A stretch of DNA of 64,000 nt. Origin: Candidatus Aegiribacteria sp. MLS_C (lineage in GTDB: Bacteria > Fermentibacterota > Fermentibacteria > Fermentibacterales > JCC-6). The stretch's first letter is position 1; every line of letters begins with the position of its first letter. The stretch spans positions 62,001 to 126,000 of the forward strand of contig LQBI01000002.1 of NCBI GenBank assembly GCA_002030045.1, read 5' to 3'. Under the pieces are notes generated by a model that had not been told where the DNA came from, did no database searches, and was given only the letters and a program-made list of their open reading frames with translations. Of this stretch, positions 1-8,028 are shown piece by piece. Position numbers and translations under genes: made by a program.

Positions 1-621
1 AACGGTGGATATGCCGTAGGCGAGTCCGGTAACGAGGAACATCTCCTCGTGGTCCCTCTTGTTCACTGCGTAGATAGAGGACGGATACAGCTGCTTGGTC
101 TCAGGCACGGGAATCGGCACCGCCGCCTCTCCGCACCGGGGACAGAGCACCTCCCACTCGTGCCTTGCCAGCTGCTCCGGGGGCCTGAGCCTCGGGGCGA
201 ACTCGCCGCATTCCCCGCAGCGGTATAGCCCCTCGCCGTAGATCGACATAGAGCTGGCGACAAGCATCCTCTGAATTGAATCCCTCCTGGAAACCACCTC
301 CTCCAGGACGACCGAGGCTCCCAGAGCGTTCACTGAGGTGTAGTGCTCGATGCGGTACATCGACTGGCCGACCCCCACCGCCGCCGCGAAATGCACGAGG
401 AACTGGCAGCCTTCCATTGCACGGGCCACCGAATCCCTGTCCCTTACGTCCCCTGCGATCAGCTCAACTGAAGGGTGCAGGTAGGAGGGTCTCCCGGACC
501 CCTCTCCATGGACCTGGGGATCAAGGTTGTCCAGCACTCTTACCGAGTAACCCTTCTCAATAAGCGCATCCGCAAGATGGGAGCCGATGAAGCCGGCCCC
601 TCCGGTTATGAGTACGTTCAT
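1..621 (-). CDS. NAD-dependent sugar-nucleotide epimerase/dehydratase with zinc-ribbon insert (partial, 3' end off window)
   Basis: This is an extended short-chain dehydrogenase likely to epimerise or dehydrate a nucleotide sugar for the polysaccharide genes that follow. Translation of the minus strand from ATG 621 gives 207 codons running off the left edge. It opens with the Rossmann motif GGAGFIG and has the catalytic YAVNK (YxxxK) near the edge. Between the core strand ending SSMSIYGEG and the YxxxK there is an insert with two CxxC pairs (CGEC, then CPRC), a probable zinc ribbon seen in some bacterial members of the family. The C-terminal substrate-specific half is missing, so the sugar cannot be named. 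It diverges from the radical SAM gene at 821. Confidence 0.9.
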   Translation of the reverse strand, partial: MNVLITGGAGFIGSHLADALIEKGYSVRVLDNLDPQVHGEGSGRPSYLHPSVELIAGDVRDRDSVARAMEGCQFLVHFAAAVGVGQSMYRIEHYTSVNALGASVVLEEVVSRRDSIQRMLVASSMSIYGEGLYRCGECGEFAPRLRPPEQLARHEWEVLCPRCGEAAVPIPVPETKQLYPSSIYAVNKRDHEEMFLVTGLAYGISTV

Positions 622-751
622 TCTCAGGCTTTCCTGTCAGAGGGGAAAACGGTTCAACTGCGCGATCGCCCCCGGGTCGGACGAGACGGGAACTGCACTT
701 AAACATACCAGCACCCGGACCCCGCATCAATCCTGAAGCAGTCCGCCGGCC

Positions 752-780
752 GTGCCAAACAGGCCTCGCTTTCATATAGT
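752..780 (+). promoter_or_regulatory. Candidate sigma-70 promoter for the B12-radical SAM gene
   Basis: A -35 box GTGCCA (752-757) and a -10 box TATAGT (775-780) are separated by 17 bases. The implied transcript start near 787 lies 34 bases before the TTG start at 821. The rest of the gap 622-751 between the divergent genes shows nothing else I can support. Confidence 0.45.
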
Positions 781-820
781 AGATATCCCGTTGCGACTTG
801 TCTCTTCAGAAAGGAACCCC

Positions 821-2275
821 TTGCGCATAGCACTTGTAGTGCCCCCATGGGGCCCGGATGACATCCGAGCGAAGGATACACGAGGAATATCCGGCTGCTG
901 GCCCACGCCGGGACTGCAGTACGTGGCGGCCGTCCTTCGGGACGCCGGCCACGATATACTCTTCCTGGAGGGTTTCTTCTACAGCAACAGCGACATGCTG
1001 GAGAGAATAAGGGATTTCCGGGCGGAAGCACTGGGAGTCTACGTGATAAGCCTTCTCTGGGACAAGGCGAGACCCCTGATCGAGTCGGTCAAGGAGATGG
1101 ACCCGGACATCTTCACCTTCATCGGCGGGCACGGGGCGACCGCAATGCCCGAGACGCTGATGGCAGAGACGGACGCACTGGATGCCATAGTCATCGGAGA
1201 GGGAGAGGTATCCTCCAGGGAACTCATTGATGCGGTCGAGAAGGGCGAGGAACTGAGCCGGATCAGCGGACTGCTGGTGAAGGACGGCGAACGCCTTGTG
1301 CGCACTCCGCCCCGCGAGATGATGGATGACCTCGATCGGCTGCCATTCCCCGCGGTGGACCTGTGCGAGATGGACAGGTACTATCCCAGCTTCGAGCAGG
1401 TCTCCACCGTGCCTGTGGTTCAGATGCTGGCCAGCAGGGGCTGCAACGGGAGCTGCCTGTACTGCTACAAGATGTACGGGAAGCGAATAAGGCTCAGGGA
1501 CCCGGTGCGCGTGGTTGACGAGATGGAATACTACGTGAGGAATTACGGCGCACGGGAGATAAAGTTCTGGGACGAGCATTTCTCCTACGACCACGAACAC
1601 GTCTACGCCATATGCGACGAAATACTGAGGCGCGGCCTGAAGGTGCGCTGGTGGGTCTCCTGCAGGGCGGATTCAGTGGACAGGCCTCTGCTCAGGGCCA
1701 TGAAAAAGGCCGGCTGCTGGTGTATCAACTACGGAGTGGAGAGCGGCGTACAGAAGCATCTGGACACCCTTATGAAGCACGAGACCCTGGATCAGATAAG
1801 GAAAGCGGTCCGCCTCACTCACAGTGCAGGCATCAAGACGCATACCACATACATCTTCGGCATACCGGGAGAGACCTTCGAGGACGGTCTTCGTACCATA
1901 GAGTTCGCGAAGGAGCTGAACTCCTTCACGGTGGAGTTCTTCCCGATAACTCCCTTCCCGGGGACACCCCTCTACAAGGGTGTCATGAAGGGGCTCTTCG
2001 GCACGATGTCGAACAACCTCAGCGACCAGGGAATGCTGCTGGACAGACCCTGTTTCGTCCCCTTCACCATGAGCGCGGACGAGATCATGGAACTGAGGAG
2101 ACTGGCTTACACCAGGTACTTCCTGCGTCCCGGCTTCCTGCTTTACAGGCTCACCAACATCATGTCCCCCTTCCAGCTCCGGGCGATCTTCCATGGGGCC
2201 GGGAGCCTGTTCATCATGGTCATGGAACAGTTCTCCTCGATATGGAAAAGAATACGGTCCGGATCTCGGTCGTAG
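821..2275 (+). CDS. B12-binding radical SAM protein
   Basis: The 484-aa protein joins an N-terminal cobalamin-binding Rossmann domain (opening RIALVVPPWGP, with a GGHGATAMPE loop) to a radical SAM barrel whose cluster motif CNGSCLYC puts the Cys at about residues 207, 211 and 214. Such enzymes methylate or rearrange unreactive carbons of lipids, hopanoids, peptides or sugars. The substrate here is unknown. I chose TTG 821 because AGAAAGGAA sits just upstream and the family normally starts at this point. An in-frame GTG at 752 would lie inside the predicted promoter. The gene overlaps the following glycosyltransferase by 34 bases, so both probably serve one envelope pathway. Confidence 0.92.
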   Translation: MRIALVVPPWGPDDIRAKDTRGISGCWPTPGLQYVAAVLRDAGHDILFLEGFFYSNSDMLERIRDFRAEALGVYVISLLWDKARPLIESVKEMDPDIFTFIGGHGATAMPETLMAETDALDAIVIGEGEVSSRELIDAVEKGEELSRISGLLVKDGERLVRTPPREMMDDLDRLPFPAVDLCEMDRYYPSFEQVSTVPVVQMLASRGCNGSCLYCYKMYGKRIRLRDPVRVVDEMEYYVRNYGAREIKFWDEHFSYDHEHVYAICDEILRRGLKVRWWVSCRADSVDRPLLRAMKKAGCWCINYGVESGVQKHLDTLMKHETLDQIRKAVRLTHSAGIKTHTTYIFGIPGETFEDGLRTIEFAKELNSFTVEFFPITPFPGTPLYKGVMKGLFGTMSNNLSDQGMLLDRPCFVPFTMSADEIMELRRLAYTRYFLRPGFLLYRLTNIMSPFQLRAIFHGAGSLFIMVMEQFSSIWKRIRSGSRS

Positions 2276-3252
2276 TTCCCGTCCACAACAGCGGGGAAAC
2301 CATAGAGAGGGTGCTTGAGGTCCTGAAGGCCGGTCTTGAGGGCGAAGACGAACTCATAGTGGTAGATGACAGGTCCACCGACGGCACCGCAGTCCTGGCC
2401 GCGGGTCTTGGCGCCAGGGTCATGCCCAGCAGAGGAAAACCCGGAGCAGCGGGAGCCAGGAACACGGGAGCCGCTGCTGCGGGGGGAGAATGGATACTCT
2501 TCGTGGACAGCGACGCTGTAGCGCCCCGCAACTGGCGGGCAAGGATGACGGAGGCCATCGGTGAGGGAGCAGATGGCGTCCAGGCCGTCTACGGCAGGGA
2601 GACGGTGGGTAGTGATGCGGCGACCTTCTACAAGAACTTCTACTACCATTACACCTTCACCAGAAGGATAAAGGGAGACTACATAACCGGATGCGGTACC
2701 TTCTTCTTCGCGGTTCGCAGGAAGATCTTCGCTGATCTGGGCGGCTTCGACGAGAACATACCCGGAGCGACGGTGGAGGATGCGGATTTCGCGGCCAGGC
2801 TCATATCAGGAGGAGGCAGAATAAGGATAGCAAGGGACCTGGAGGTGCTTCACCTCAGGAAGTACACTTTCGGGCAGCTGATGAGGTACGAGTGGAACAT
2901 GATGGTATCCAAGGTCCTCTATCTTCTCAGAAGGGACGGGGACCACGGGTCGCCATCCGTATCCATGGCAAGGCCTTCGGAGATGCTCCCGGTGCTCCTG
3001 GGGGCCGCAGCGATCTGGCCGCTTCTCGCGGGCCTGGTCCTTGCCGCCGCCGGCATGGGTCCCGGAGCCGGAGCGGCTCTCCTGGGATTCGGGCTGATAG
3101 CCGCCGGTCATCGTGGATTCTGGGGGGCGGCGGTCGAGAACGGGGGCTGGAGAGGCTTCAGGGCGGCCTGGATAACTTTCCCCGACCTGGCCCTCGTCAT
3201 ACCGGCGTTGCTTTTCGGACTGGTCTCCAGCCTTGCCGGAAGGAAGTACTGA
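2242..3252 (+). CDS. Glycosyltransferase family 2, membrane-associated
   Basis: This inverting GT-A glycosyltransferase of 336 aa begins RISVVVPVHNSGE and carries the nucleotide-binding DDRSTDG and the metal-binding DSD in LFVDSDA. Hydrophobic helices near the C-terminus (about residues 245-330) suggest membrane attachment. The long open frame extends upstream to 1612, but the GT2 fold starts only at ATG 2242, inside the 3' end of the radical SAM gene. It is a diverged paralogue of the minus-strand GT2 at 5765-6796: both have a YxNFYYH segment and a TVED acidic motif. Donor and acceptor sugars are unknown. Confidence 0.9.
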   Translation: MEKNTVRISVVVPVHNSGETIERVLEVLKAGLEGEDELIVVDDRSTDGTAVLAAGLGARVMPSRGKPGAAGARNTGAAAAGGEWILFVDSDAVAPRNWRARMTEAIGEGADGVQAVYGRETVGSDAATFYKNFYYHYTFTRRIKGDYITGCGTFFFAVRRKIFADLGGFDENIPGATVEDADFAARLISGGGRIRIARDLEVLHLRKYTFGQLMRYEWNMMVSKVLYLLRRDGDHGSPSVSMARPSEMLPVLLGAAAIWPLLAGLVLAAAGMGPGAGAALLGFGLIAAGHRGFWGAAVENGGWRGFRAAWITFPDLALVIPALLFGLVSSLAGRKY

Positions 3253-3254
3253 CC

Positions 3255-5027
3255 ATGGGAAGAAGGGTCTGCCTGGCATCGGGTCTTCTGCTCACGGCTG
3301 CATTCGCCGTTTACAGAGTATCGGGCGTGCTGCCACATGGACCCATGGACAAGGCTGTTCAGCTCCTCCTTCTCTTCCCGGCGGCGGTCCTGCTGGGCGC
3401 GTGGGCCGCGGGGAAACTATCCTTCGACCTCGCTGGCGCCCTGCTTCGAAGGATCTCCGAGGTTCCCTCATGGCGTTTCATCGGGGCACTCATGTGCGTG
3501 CTTGCGGTGTTCTCGGTCTGGATGGCCTACGGTCCGTTCCAGGGCATACCAAAGGGCGGGGATGAAGTGGCGTACTTCTTCCAGTCGAAGATCTACGCCG
3601 CCGGCGAGATGTCGGCTCCCGCGCCGGAGGTCCGGGACCCGTCCGCGCATTTCCCCTTCCGCCACTTCGTCTTCGACCAGGGAAGATGGTTCATAGTCTA
3701 CACCCCGTTCCATTCCCTTCTCATGGCACCGTTCACTGCCGCCGGAGCGGCGCCTCTACTGGGGCCTCTGGAGGGACTGCTCTCCTTCCTGGGGATCTAC
3801 CTGCTGATCAGGCTCTGGGCCGGAGAGCTGATGGCCAGGGTGAGCGCCCTGCTGCTGCTCTTCTCCCCGTTCTTCCTGTTCATGACCACCACCTTCATGG
3901 CCCATAACACCAACCTCATGCTGGTAACATGGTCGCTCTACCTGATCTCCAGGAGGGTCAAGGGAGGCGGCCCGTGGTTCAGCCTCGGGGGAGGCCTTCT
4001 CATGGGCCTGGCTTTCACCACGAAACCCTATCCGATACTGGTATGGCTTGTGTTCGTCCCGCTGGCGGTGATAACCGGCTGCAGGAAGAGATGGTTCTCG
4101 ATACTGGCCCCCGCAGCTCTCGCTGCGGCGGTGCCATTCGCACTCTTCCTGGCCGCCAACCACTACTATACCGGAAGCCCCTTCAAGGCAGGGTACGACA
4201 TGGTACGGGGAGGCAAGCTCATCGGGTTCGGTCCGGACAAGGCCTGGTTTCCCGAGTACGGCGATTATGCGCATACACCTCTCAGGGGGCTGATGAACCT
4301 TGCGCGCCAGGCGGGAGTGGGAAGCACGATACTCTTCGGGTGGCCCTTCCTTTCGCTGGTCCCGATGCTGCTCTCGGTCCGTGCCCTCAGACGGGACAGG
4401 CGGGTCCTTTGGCTCTACATCCCCGTCGGCCTGATCATGGTGCTGATGTGGCTGCACTACTGTCCTGCGATAGACTACGGTCCAAGGCACTACTACACCT
4501 TCCTGCCCGTCATCATCCTGCTGTCTGTCCTTGGGCTGCGGGAGGCCCTGGCAATTGCCCGGGAAAGGAAGGGAACCGGGGGCAGGAACCTGGTGACCGT
4601 GACCGTCCTTGGCCTTTTCCTGGTGAACCTCCTGGTCTACGTTCCGGAAGGCATTCAGCTGAGGTCCGGACCGTGGCAGACCATCGACAGGATACCGGAG
4701 GATCTGGCCCGGAGCAGGATCGTAGAGCCGGCAGTGGTCTTCATGCAGGCCGGCCAGCACGGCTACCCCAACATCTGCAGCGGGCTCAACTTCGACTCGC
4801 CGTTCCTGGACGGTCCGGTCGTCTACTGCGCCCATCAGACCACGGGGGAGGACATCGAGTTCATGGAAACGTTCTCCGGGAGGAACCCATACCTCTACTG
4901 GTTCGACGGCGGATCCTTCCGTCTCGAGGAGTGGACGCCCGAACTCTCCGACGAGATAGCGCCTACCAGGAGCATGGAATACCAGACATATTTGCGCCAG
5001 CCGGATCCCGAGGGAACACTTCAGTGA
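3255..5027 (+). CDS. Polytopic GT-C (PMT/ArnT-like) glycosyltransferase
   Basis: The 590-aa integral membrane protein has about ten hydrophobic segments through residue 460 and a soluble C-terminal tail. Between the early helices lies KGGDEVAYFF, matching the GDE motif in the first periplasmic loop of PMT/ArnT-like enzymes that use polyprenyl-phosphate sugars. It starts at ATG 3255, two bases after the previous stop, and overlaps the next gene by 4 bases. The neighbour at 5024 looks like a dolichol-phosphate-mannose-synthase homologue that could make its lipid-linked donor, so the two form a plausible pair. The long open frame upstream of 3255 overlaps the previous gene and is not expected to be translated. 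Confidence 0.87.
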   Translation: MGRRVCLASGLLLTAAFAVYRVSGVLPHGPMDKAVQLLLLFPAAVLLGAWAAGKLSFDLAGALLRRISEVPSWRFIGALMCVLAVFSVWMAYGPFQGIPKGGDEVAYFFQSKIYAAGEMSAPAPEVRDPSAHFPFRHFVFDQGRWFIVYTPFHSLLMAPFTAAGAAPLLGPLEGLLSFLGIYLLIRLWAGELMARVSALLLLFSPFFLFMTTTFMAHNTNLMLVTWSLYLISRRVKGGGPWFSLGGGLLMGLAFTTKPYPILVWLVFVPLAVITGCRKRWFSILAPAALAAAVPFALFLAANHYYTGSPFKAGYDMVRGGKLIGFGPDKAWFPEYGDYAHTPLRGLMNLARQAGVGSTILFGWPFLSLVPMLLSVRALRRDRRVLWLYIPVGLIMVLMWLHYCPAIDYGPRHYYTFLPVIILLSVLGLREALAIARERKGTGGRNLVTVTVLGLFLVNLLVYVPEGIQLRSGPWQTIDRIPEDLARSRIVEPAVVFMQAGQHGYPNICSGLNFDSPFLDGPVVYCAHQTTGEDIEFMETFSGRNPYLYWFDGGSFRLEEWTPELSDEIAPTRSMEYQTYLRQPDPEGTLQ

Positions 5028-5758
5028 AAGGCGCAGACCTGGACCACCGGAAAGTAGTCTGCTACATGCCGGCCTACAACGCCGGGGCTCTCATGGAGCC
5101 CGTCATCAGGGACATCCCGGACGACGCCATGTCCGTAATCGATACGCTGCTGGTAGTGGACGACGGGTCCACGGACGGAACAGCCGAACTGGCCTCCTCC
5201 CTTTCGAATGAGTTCCCGTGCATAAGGCTGCTCAGGCATTCGGAGAACAGGGGTTACGGCGCCGCCCAGAAGACAGCCTTCGACTGGATACTGGAGAACG
5301 GGGGCGAAATTGCGGTCATGCTCCATTCCGACGGCCAGTATCCCCCGGAATTCCTGCTTCCCATGCTGGAGCCCTTCGAGGCCGGAGCCGAAGTGGTCGG
5401 CGGCAGCAGGATACTCTTCGGCGACATGCGGGATGGCGGGATGTCCCGGACCAGGTACTACGGGACCATCTGGCTCAACGCGCTGGAGAACCTGGTCTTC
5501 AGGCAGAGGCTGACGAGCTACCACAGCGGCTACAAGGCCTACGGGAGAAGGGCCCTGGAGGAGATCCCCTACCGGGACTACTCCGACACCTTCAACTTCG
5601 ATTCCGAGATGCTGGTTGGCGCAATCAGGGCCGGGCTCAGCGTAAGGGAGGTCCCCGTACCCACCATTCACGGGCAGGGTTTCTCCAGCCTGAAGCCGGT
5701 CCCCTACGGACTCTCTGTACTCAGGACCATCCTCCGCTACATGCTCGGGAGGATATAG
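5024..5758 (+). CDS. DPM1-like family 2 glycosyltransferase
   Basis: The 244-aa GT2 has the DDGSTDGT nucleotide-binding motif and HSDGQYPPEFL, which matches the DxDGQ region of dolichyl/undecaprenyl-phosphate sugar synthases. No trailing membrane domain is visible, as in compact DPM1-type enzymes. Start GTG 5024 overlaps the stop of the GT-C gene by 4 bases, indicating translational coupling. The likely role is transfer of a sugar from a nucleotide donor to a polyprenyl phosphate for the GT-C partner, inferred from context. The gene ends 6 bases before the convergent GT2 gene. Confidence 0.9.
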   Translation: MKGADLDHRKVVCYMPAYNAGALMEPVIRDIPDDAMSVIDTLLVVDDGSTDGTAELASSLSNEFPCIRLLRHSENRGYGAAQKTAFDWILENGGEIAVMLHSDGQYPPEFLLPMLEPFEAGAEVVGGSRILFGDMRDGGMSRTRYYGTIWLNALENLVFRQRLTSYHSGYKAYGRRALEEIPYRDYSDTFNFDSEMLVGAIRAGLSVREVPVPTIHGQGFSSLKPVPYGLSVLRTILRYMLGRI

Positions 5759-5764
5759 GCTCCC

Positions 5765-6796
5765 TCAGTATCGCTCCCCCATGGCAAATCGGAAGGAACC
5801 CGCGACTATTCCACAGCCGAGGACGGCCATGTCCAGGATGCTCATCAGGATGAATCCGGGGATCACTCCCTTTCCCAGGTGGGACGCCGCGCTGCGGAAG
5901 AAGCGGAGATGGCATGAAAGGGAGAGTACGAGCGATACCAGAGCGGCCGGTGCCAGGAACCGCCAGCCCGTCCAGCCAGCGGCAAGCGTCCCGGCGGCGG
6001 AGAGCATAAGAAGACCGGCCATCATCACAAGCAGGATGCTGAGTACGACCCATCTGCTGTGATGCGTACCAGTCTCCCGTATGTTGATGTACCTCCTGAG
6101 CAGCCTGTCCCTTACCGACCGCCAGCCGCTCTTGGCCTGGGCCTTAGCCATTCTGTAGCGGCGCCTGGCGAACTGGCCGAGAGTGTATTGGGCAAGGTGC
6201 GTGACCATGATTTCCCGTGCCAGGTAGATTTTCTTCCCGGCATCCGCCAGCGAGTAACCCAGTTCCTCGTCCTCGACTGTGGGCTCGGGTATCCTGGTGT
6301 TGAACCCCCCGGCTTCGAAGAAGTCCTTCCTCCTGATCGCCGCACACCATGTGGCGAAGATAGCGACCGACCGCGTATGCAGGTGCGCAAGGGCATGGTG
6401 GTAGTAGAAGTTCTGGTAGACGGAGACCAGGTCTCCTGAGGCACAGCAGGGCGAGTATATGGTCTGTACCGCCGAGATATCGCCCTTTGAACGGAAGATA
6501 TAGTCTATTCTCACCAGGAGGTCATCGGGTACCGTGACATCAGAGTCAAGGAAGAGCAGCACCTCACCCGTGGCCCGCGCCGCCCCCGCGTTCCTCGCGG
6601 AAGCCGGACCTCCCCTGTTGGAGGACCTTACGACGATTACATGCAGCTTTTCAGCAAGTTCTGCAGTGCCGTCCTCGCTGCAGTCGTCGACCACTATAAG
6701 CTCGTGATGGTCCATGGACTGAGACCTTATGGACTCGATGCAGGCCGCCAGGGTCCCGGAAGCGTTGTAAGCAGGTACTATCACCGATATCTTCAA
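5765..6796 (-). CDS. Glycosyltransferase family 2, membrane-associated
   Basis: This 343-aa GT2 begins KISVIVPAYNASGT and has DDCSEDGT and LFLDSDV for nucleotide and metal binding. Two or three hydrophobic segments follow residue about 255. Start TTG 6796 is the only start before the fold begins. It resembles the plus-strand GT2 at 2242-3252 over its length (shared NFYYH, GGF and PTVEDE features), so the two are paralogues facing each other across the GT-C/DPM1 pair. A candidate promoter lies at 6832-6859. Sugar specificity is unknown. Confidence 0.9.
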   Translation of the reverse strand: MKISVIVPAYNASGTLAACIESIRSQSMDHHELIVVDDCSEDGTAELAEKLHVIVVRSSNRGGPASARNAGAARATGEVLLFLDSDVTVPDDLLVRIDYIFRSKGDISAVQTIYSPCCASGDLVSVYQNFYYHHALAHLHTRSVAIFATWCAAIRRKDFFEAGGFNTRIPEPTVEDEELGYSLADAGKKIYLAREIMVTHLAQYTLGQFARRRYRMAKAQAKSGWRSVRDRLLRRYINIRETGTHHSRWVVLSILLVMMAGLLMLSAAGTLAAGWTGWRFLAPAALVSLVLSLSCHLRFFRSAASHLGKGVIPGFILMSILDMAVLGCGIVAGSFRFAMGERY

Positions 6797-6831
6797 TAGG
6801 GTCCAATCAGGGTCTCGGAATACAGGATCTA

Positions 6832-6859
6832 TTAATAACCGATGTCCCCCCGTCTGTAA
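6832..6859 (-). promoter_or_regulatory. Candidate promoter for the minus-strand GT2
   Basis: Read on the minus strand, TTACAG (6859-6854) and TATTAA (6837-6832) are spaced by 16 bases, about 35 bases upstream of the TTG start at 6796. The match to consensus is moderate (4 of 6 in each box). Confidence 0.3.
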
Positions 6860-6899
6860 CCCCCGGCAGCGGGTCGGACAACACCGTTCCCGCCATCCT

Positions 6900-8027
6900 T
6901 TGTATATTCCGGGTCTGGACAGAATTCTCCGGTATACGACACAAGGGATAAGGACGCAGTTGAATATCTTCAGAATGGCCCGTTCGTTCGTTCAGCCCTA
7001 TCAACCGTCGTTCCTGGTCATGTTCGTCACTTCTAGGTGCAACGCCAGGTGCCCCTTCTGCTTCTACGCGGAGAGAACTGGATCTGCGACGGGACCGGAG
7101 GAACTCACGACTGAGGAATTCGAGCGGATCTCCAGGAAGTGCGGCAAAATCCCCTACCTCTTGCTTTCAGGGGGGGAACCTTCGCTGCGGGACGATCTCG
7201 AGGTCGTCACTGGATTCTTCGTACAGAACGCAGGTGCCCAGTTCGTTACCATCCCCTCCAACGGACTCCTGCCGGAGAGGACCGTAAGCATTTTCGACAG
7301 ACTCACGTCGACCTTCCCCGGGGTGCATTTCAGGAGTGCATTCAGCGTGGACTTCCCCGACCGGAGACACGATGAGATGAGGGGGGTGCCCGGATGCCTG
7401 GACTCGATAGTCGAAGCGACCAGAGGAATACGGGAACTCAAGCGCACAAGGCCCAACCTCAGCCTGGATGTTGTCACCGTCTACATGAAGGAGAACGAGC
7501 ACATCCATCCAGAACTGAGGGAATGGGTCCGTGAAAGCATAAGGCCCGACAACCATGAACTGCATCTGATCAGGGAGGACTGGCCGGACCATATCCCTGC
7601 AGGGCTGGACCTGGACTGTTTCCTGGTACAGGCGGAGGAGTACGCTTCCGAGGGCAGAATGAAGGAAACGAGGAACCTGAGCGCCTTCTTCAGGGGGCTA
7701 AACGACCAGTACATAAGGTCACTGGGACGTCTGGTCAGGGGTGAACGCATCTCGAAGTGCTTTGCCGGAAGGAAGATCACCGTCATAGATGAGACCGGGA
7801 AGGTCAGGCTCTGCGAGTTCAGACGGGAGATACTGGGAGACCTGAGGCAGGATGACTACGATCTGAGGAGGATCCTTAGGAGGTCCAGGGGACTGTTCAG
7901 GAAGATGAACAGGGAGAAGTGCACCTGCACGTGGGAATGCGCTGTGTCAACGAACATAGTGTGCTCGGTAAGGTTCCATCCGCGACTCCTCCTGTCCGCC
8001 TTCAAGGAGTTACTCAGATGGAGATGA
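6900..8027 (+). CDS. Radical SAM protein with SPASM-like C-terminus
   Basis: The 375-aa protein carries the radical SAM motif CNARCPFC at residues 47-54, followed by LSGGEPSLRDD, the GGEP element that binds the SAM methionine. A C-terminal region with spaced cysteines (CFAGRK, RLCEF, KCTCTWEC, then NIVC) looks like a SPASM or twitch auxiliary-cluster domain. Relatives act on peptides, tRNA or sugars. The substrate is not evident. TTG 6900 is kept as the start because the residues before the motif look family-like, but it has no clear ribosome-binding site and ATG 6975 is possible. The next radical SAM gene starts one base after its stop. Confidence 0.88.
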   Translation: MYIPGLDRILRYTTQGIRTQLNIFRMARSFVQPYQPSFLVMFVTSRCNARCPFCFYAERTGSATGPEELTTEEFERISRKCGKIPYLLLSGGEPSLRDDLEVVTGFFVQNAGAQFVTIPSNGLLPERTVSIFDRLTSTFPGVHFRSAFSVDFPDRRHDEMRGVPGCLDSIVEATRGIRELKRTRPNLSLDVVTVYMKENEHIHPELREWVRESIRPDNHELHLIREDWPDHIPAGLDLDCFLVQAEEYASEGRMKETRNLSAFFRGLNDQYIRSLGRLVRGERISKCFAGRKITVIDETGKVRLCEFRREILGDLRQDDYDLRRILRRSRGLFRKMNREKCTCTWECAVSTNIVCSVRFHPRLLLSAFKELLRWR

Positions 8028-8028
8028 T

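Noticed and set aside
806-1600. Long open frames antisense to known genes (for example 806-1600, 3756-4835, 22080-22988, 35363-37165, 39797-41326)
   Set aside because: They are mirror frames of high-GC genes with no family features, biased to Pro/Arg/Gly/His, and each lies fully inside a well-supported gene on the other strand.
1612-2241. Upstream part of several long open frames (before 2242, 3255, 5024, 26238, 43284, 45773, 58195 and 62064)
   Set aside because: The family domain starts only at the chosen codon, and the upstream part overlaps another gene in a different frame and resembles no protein.
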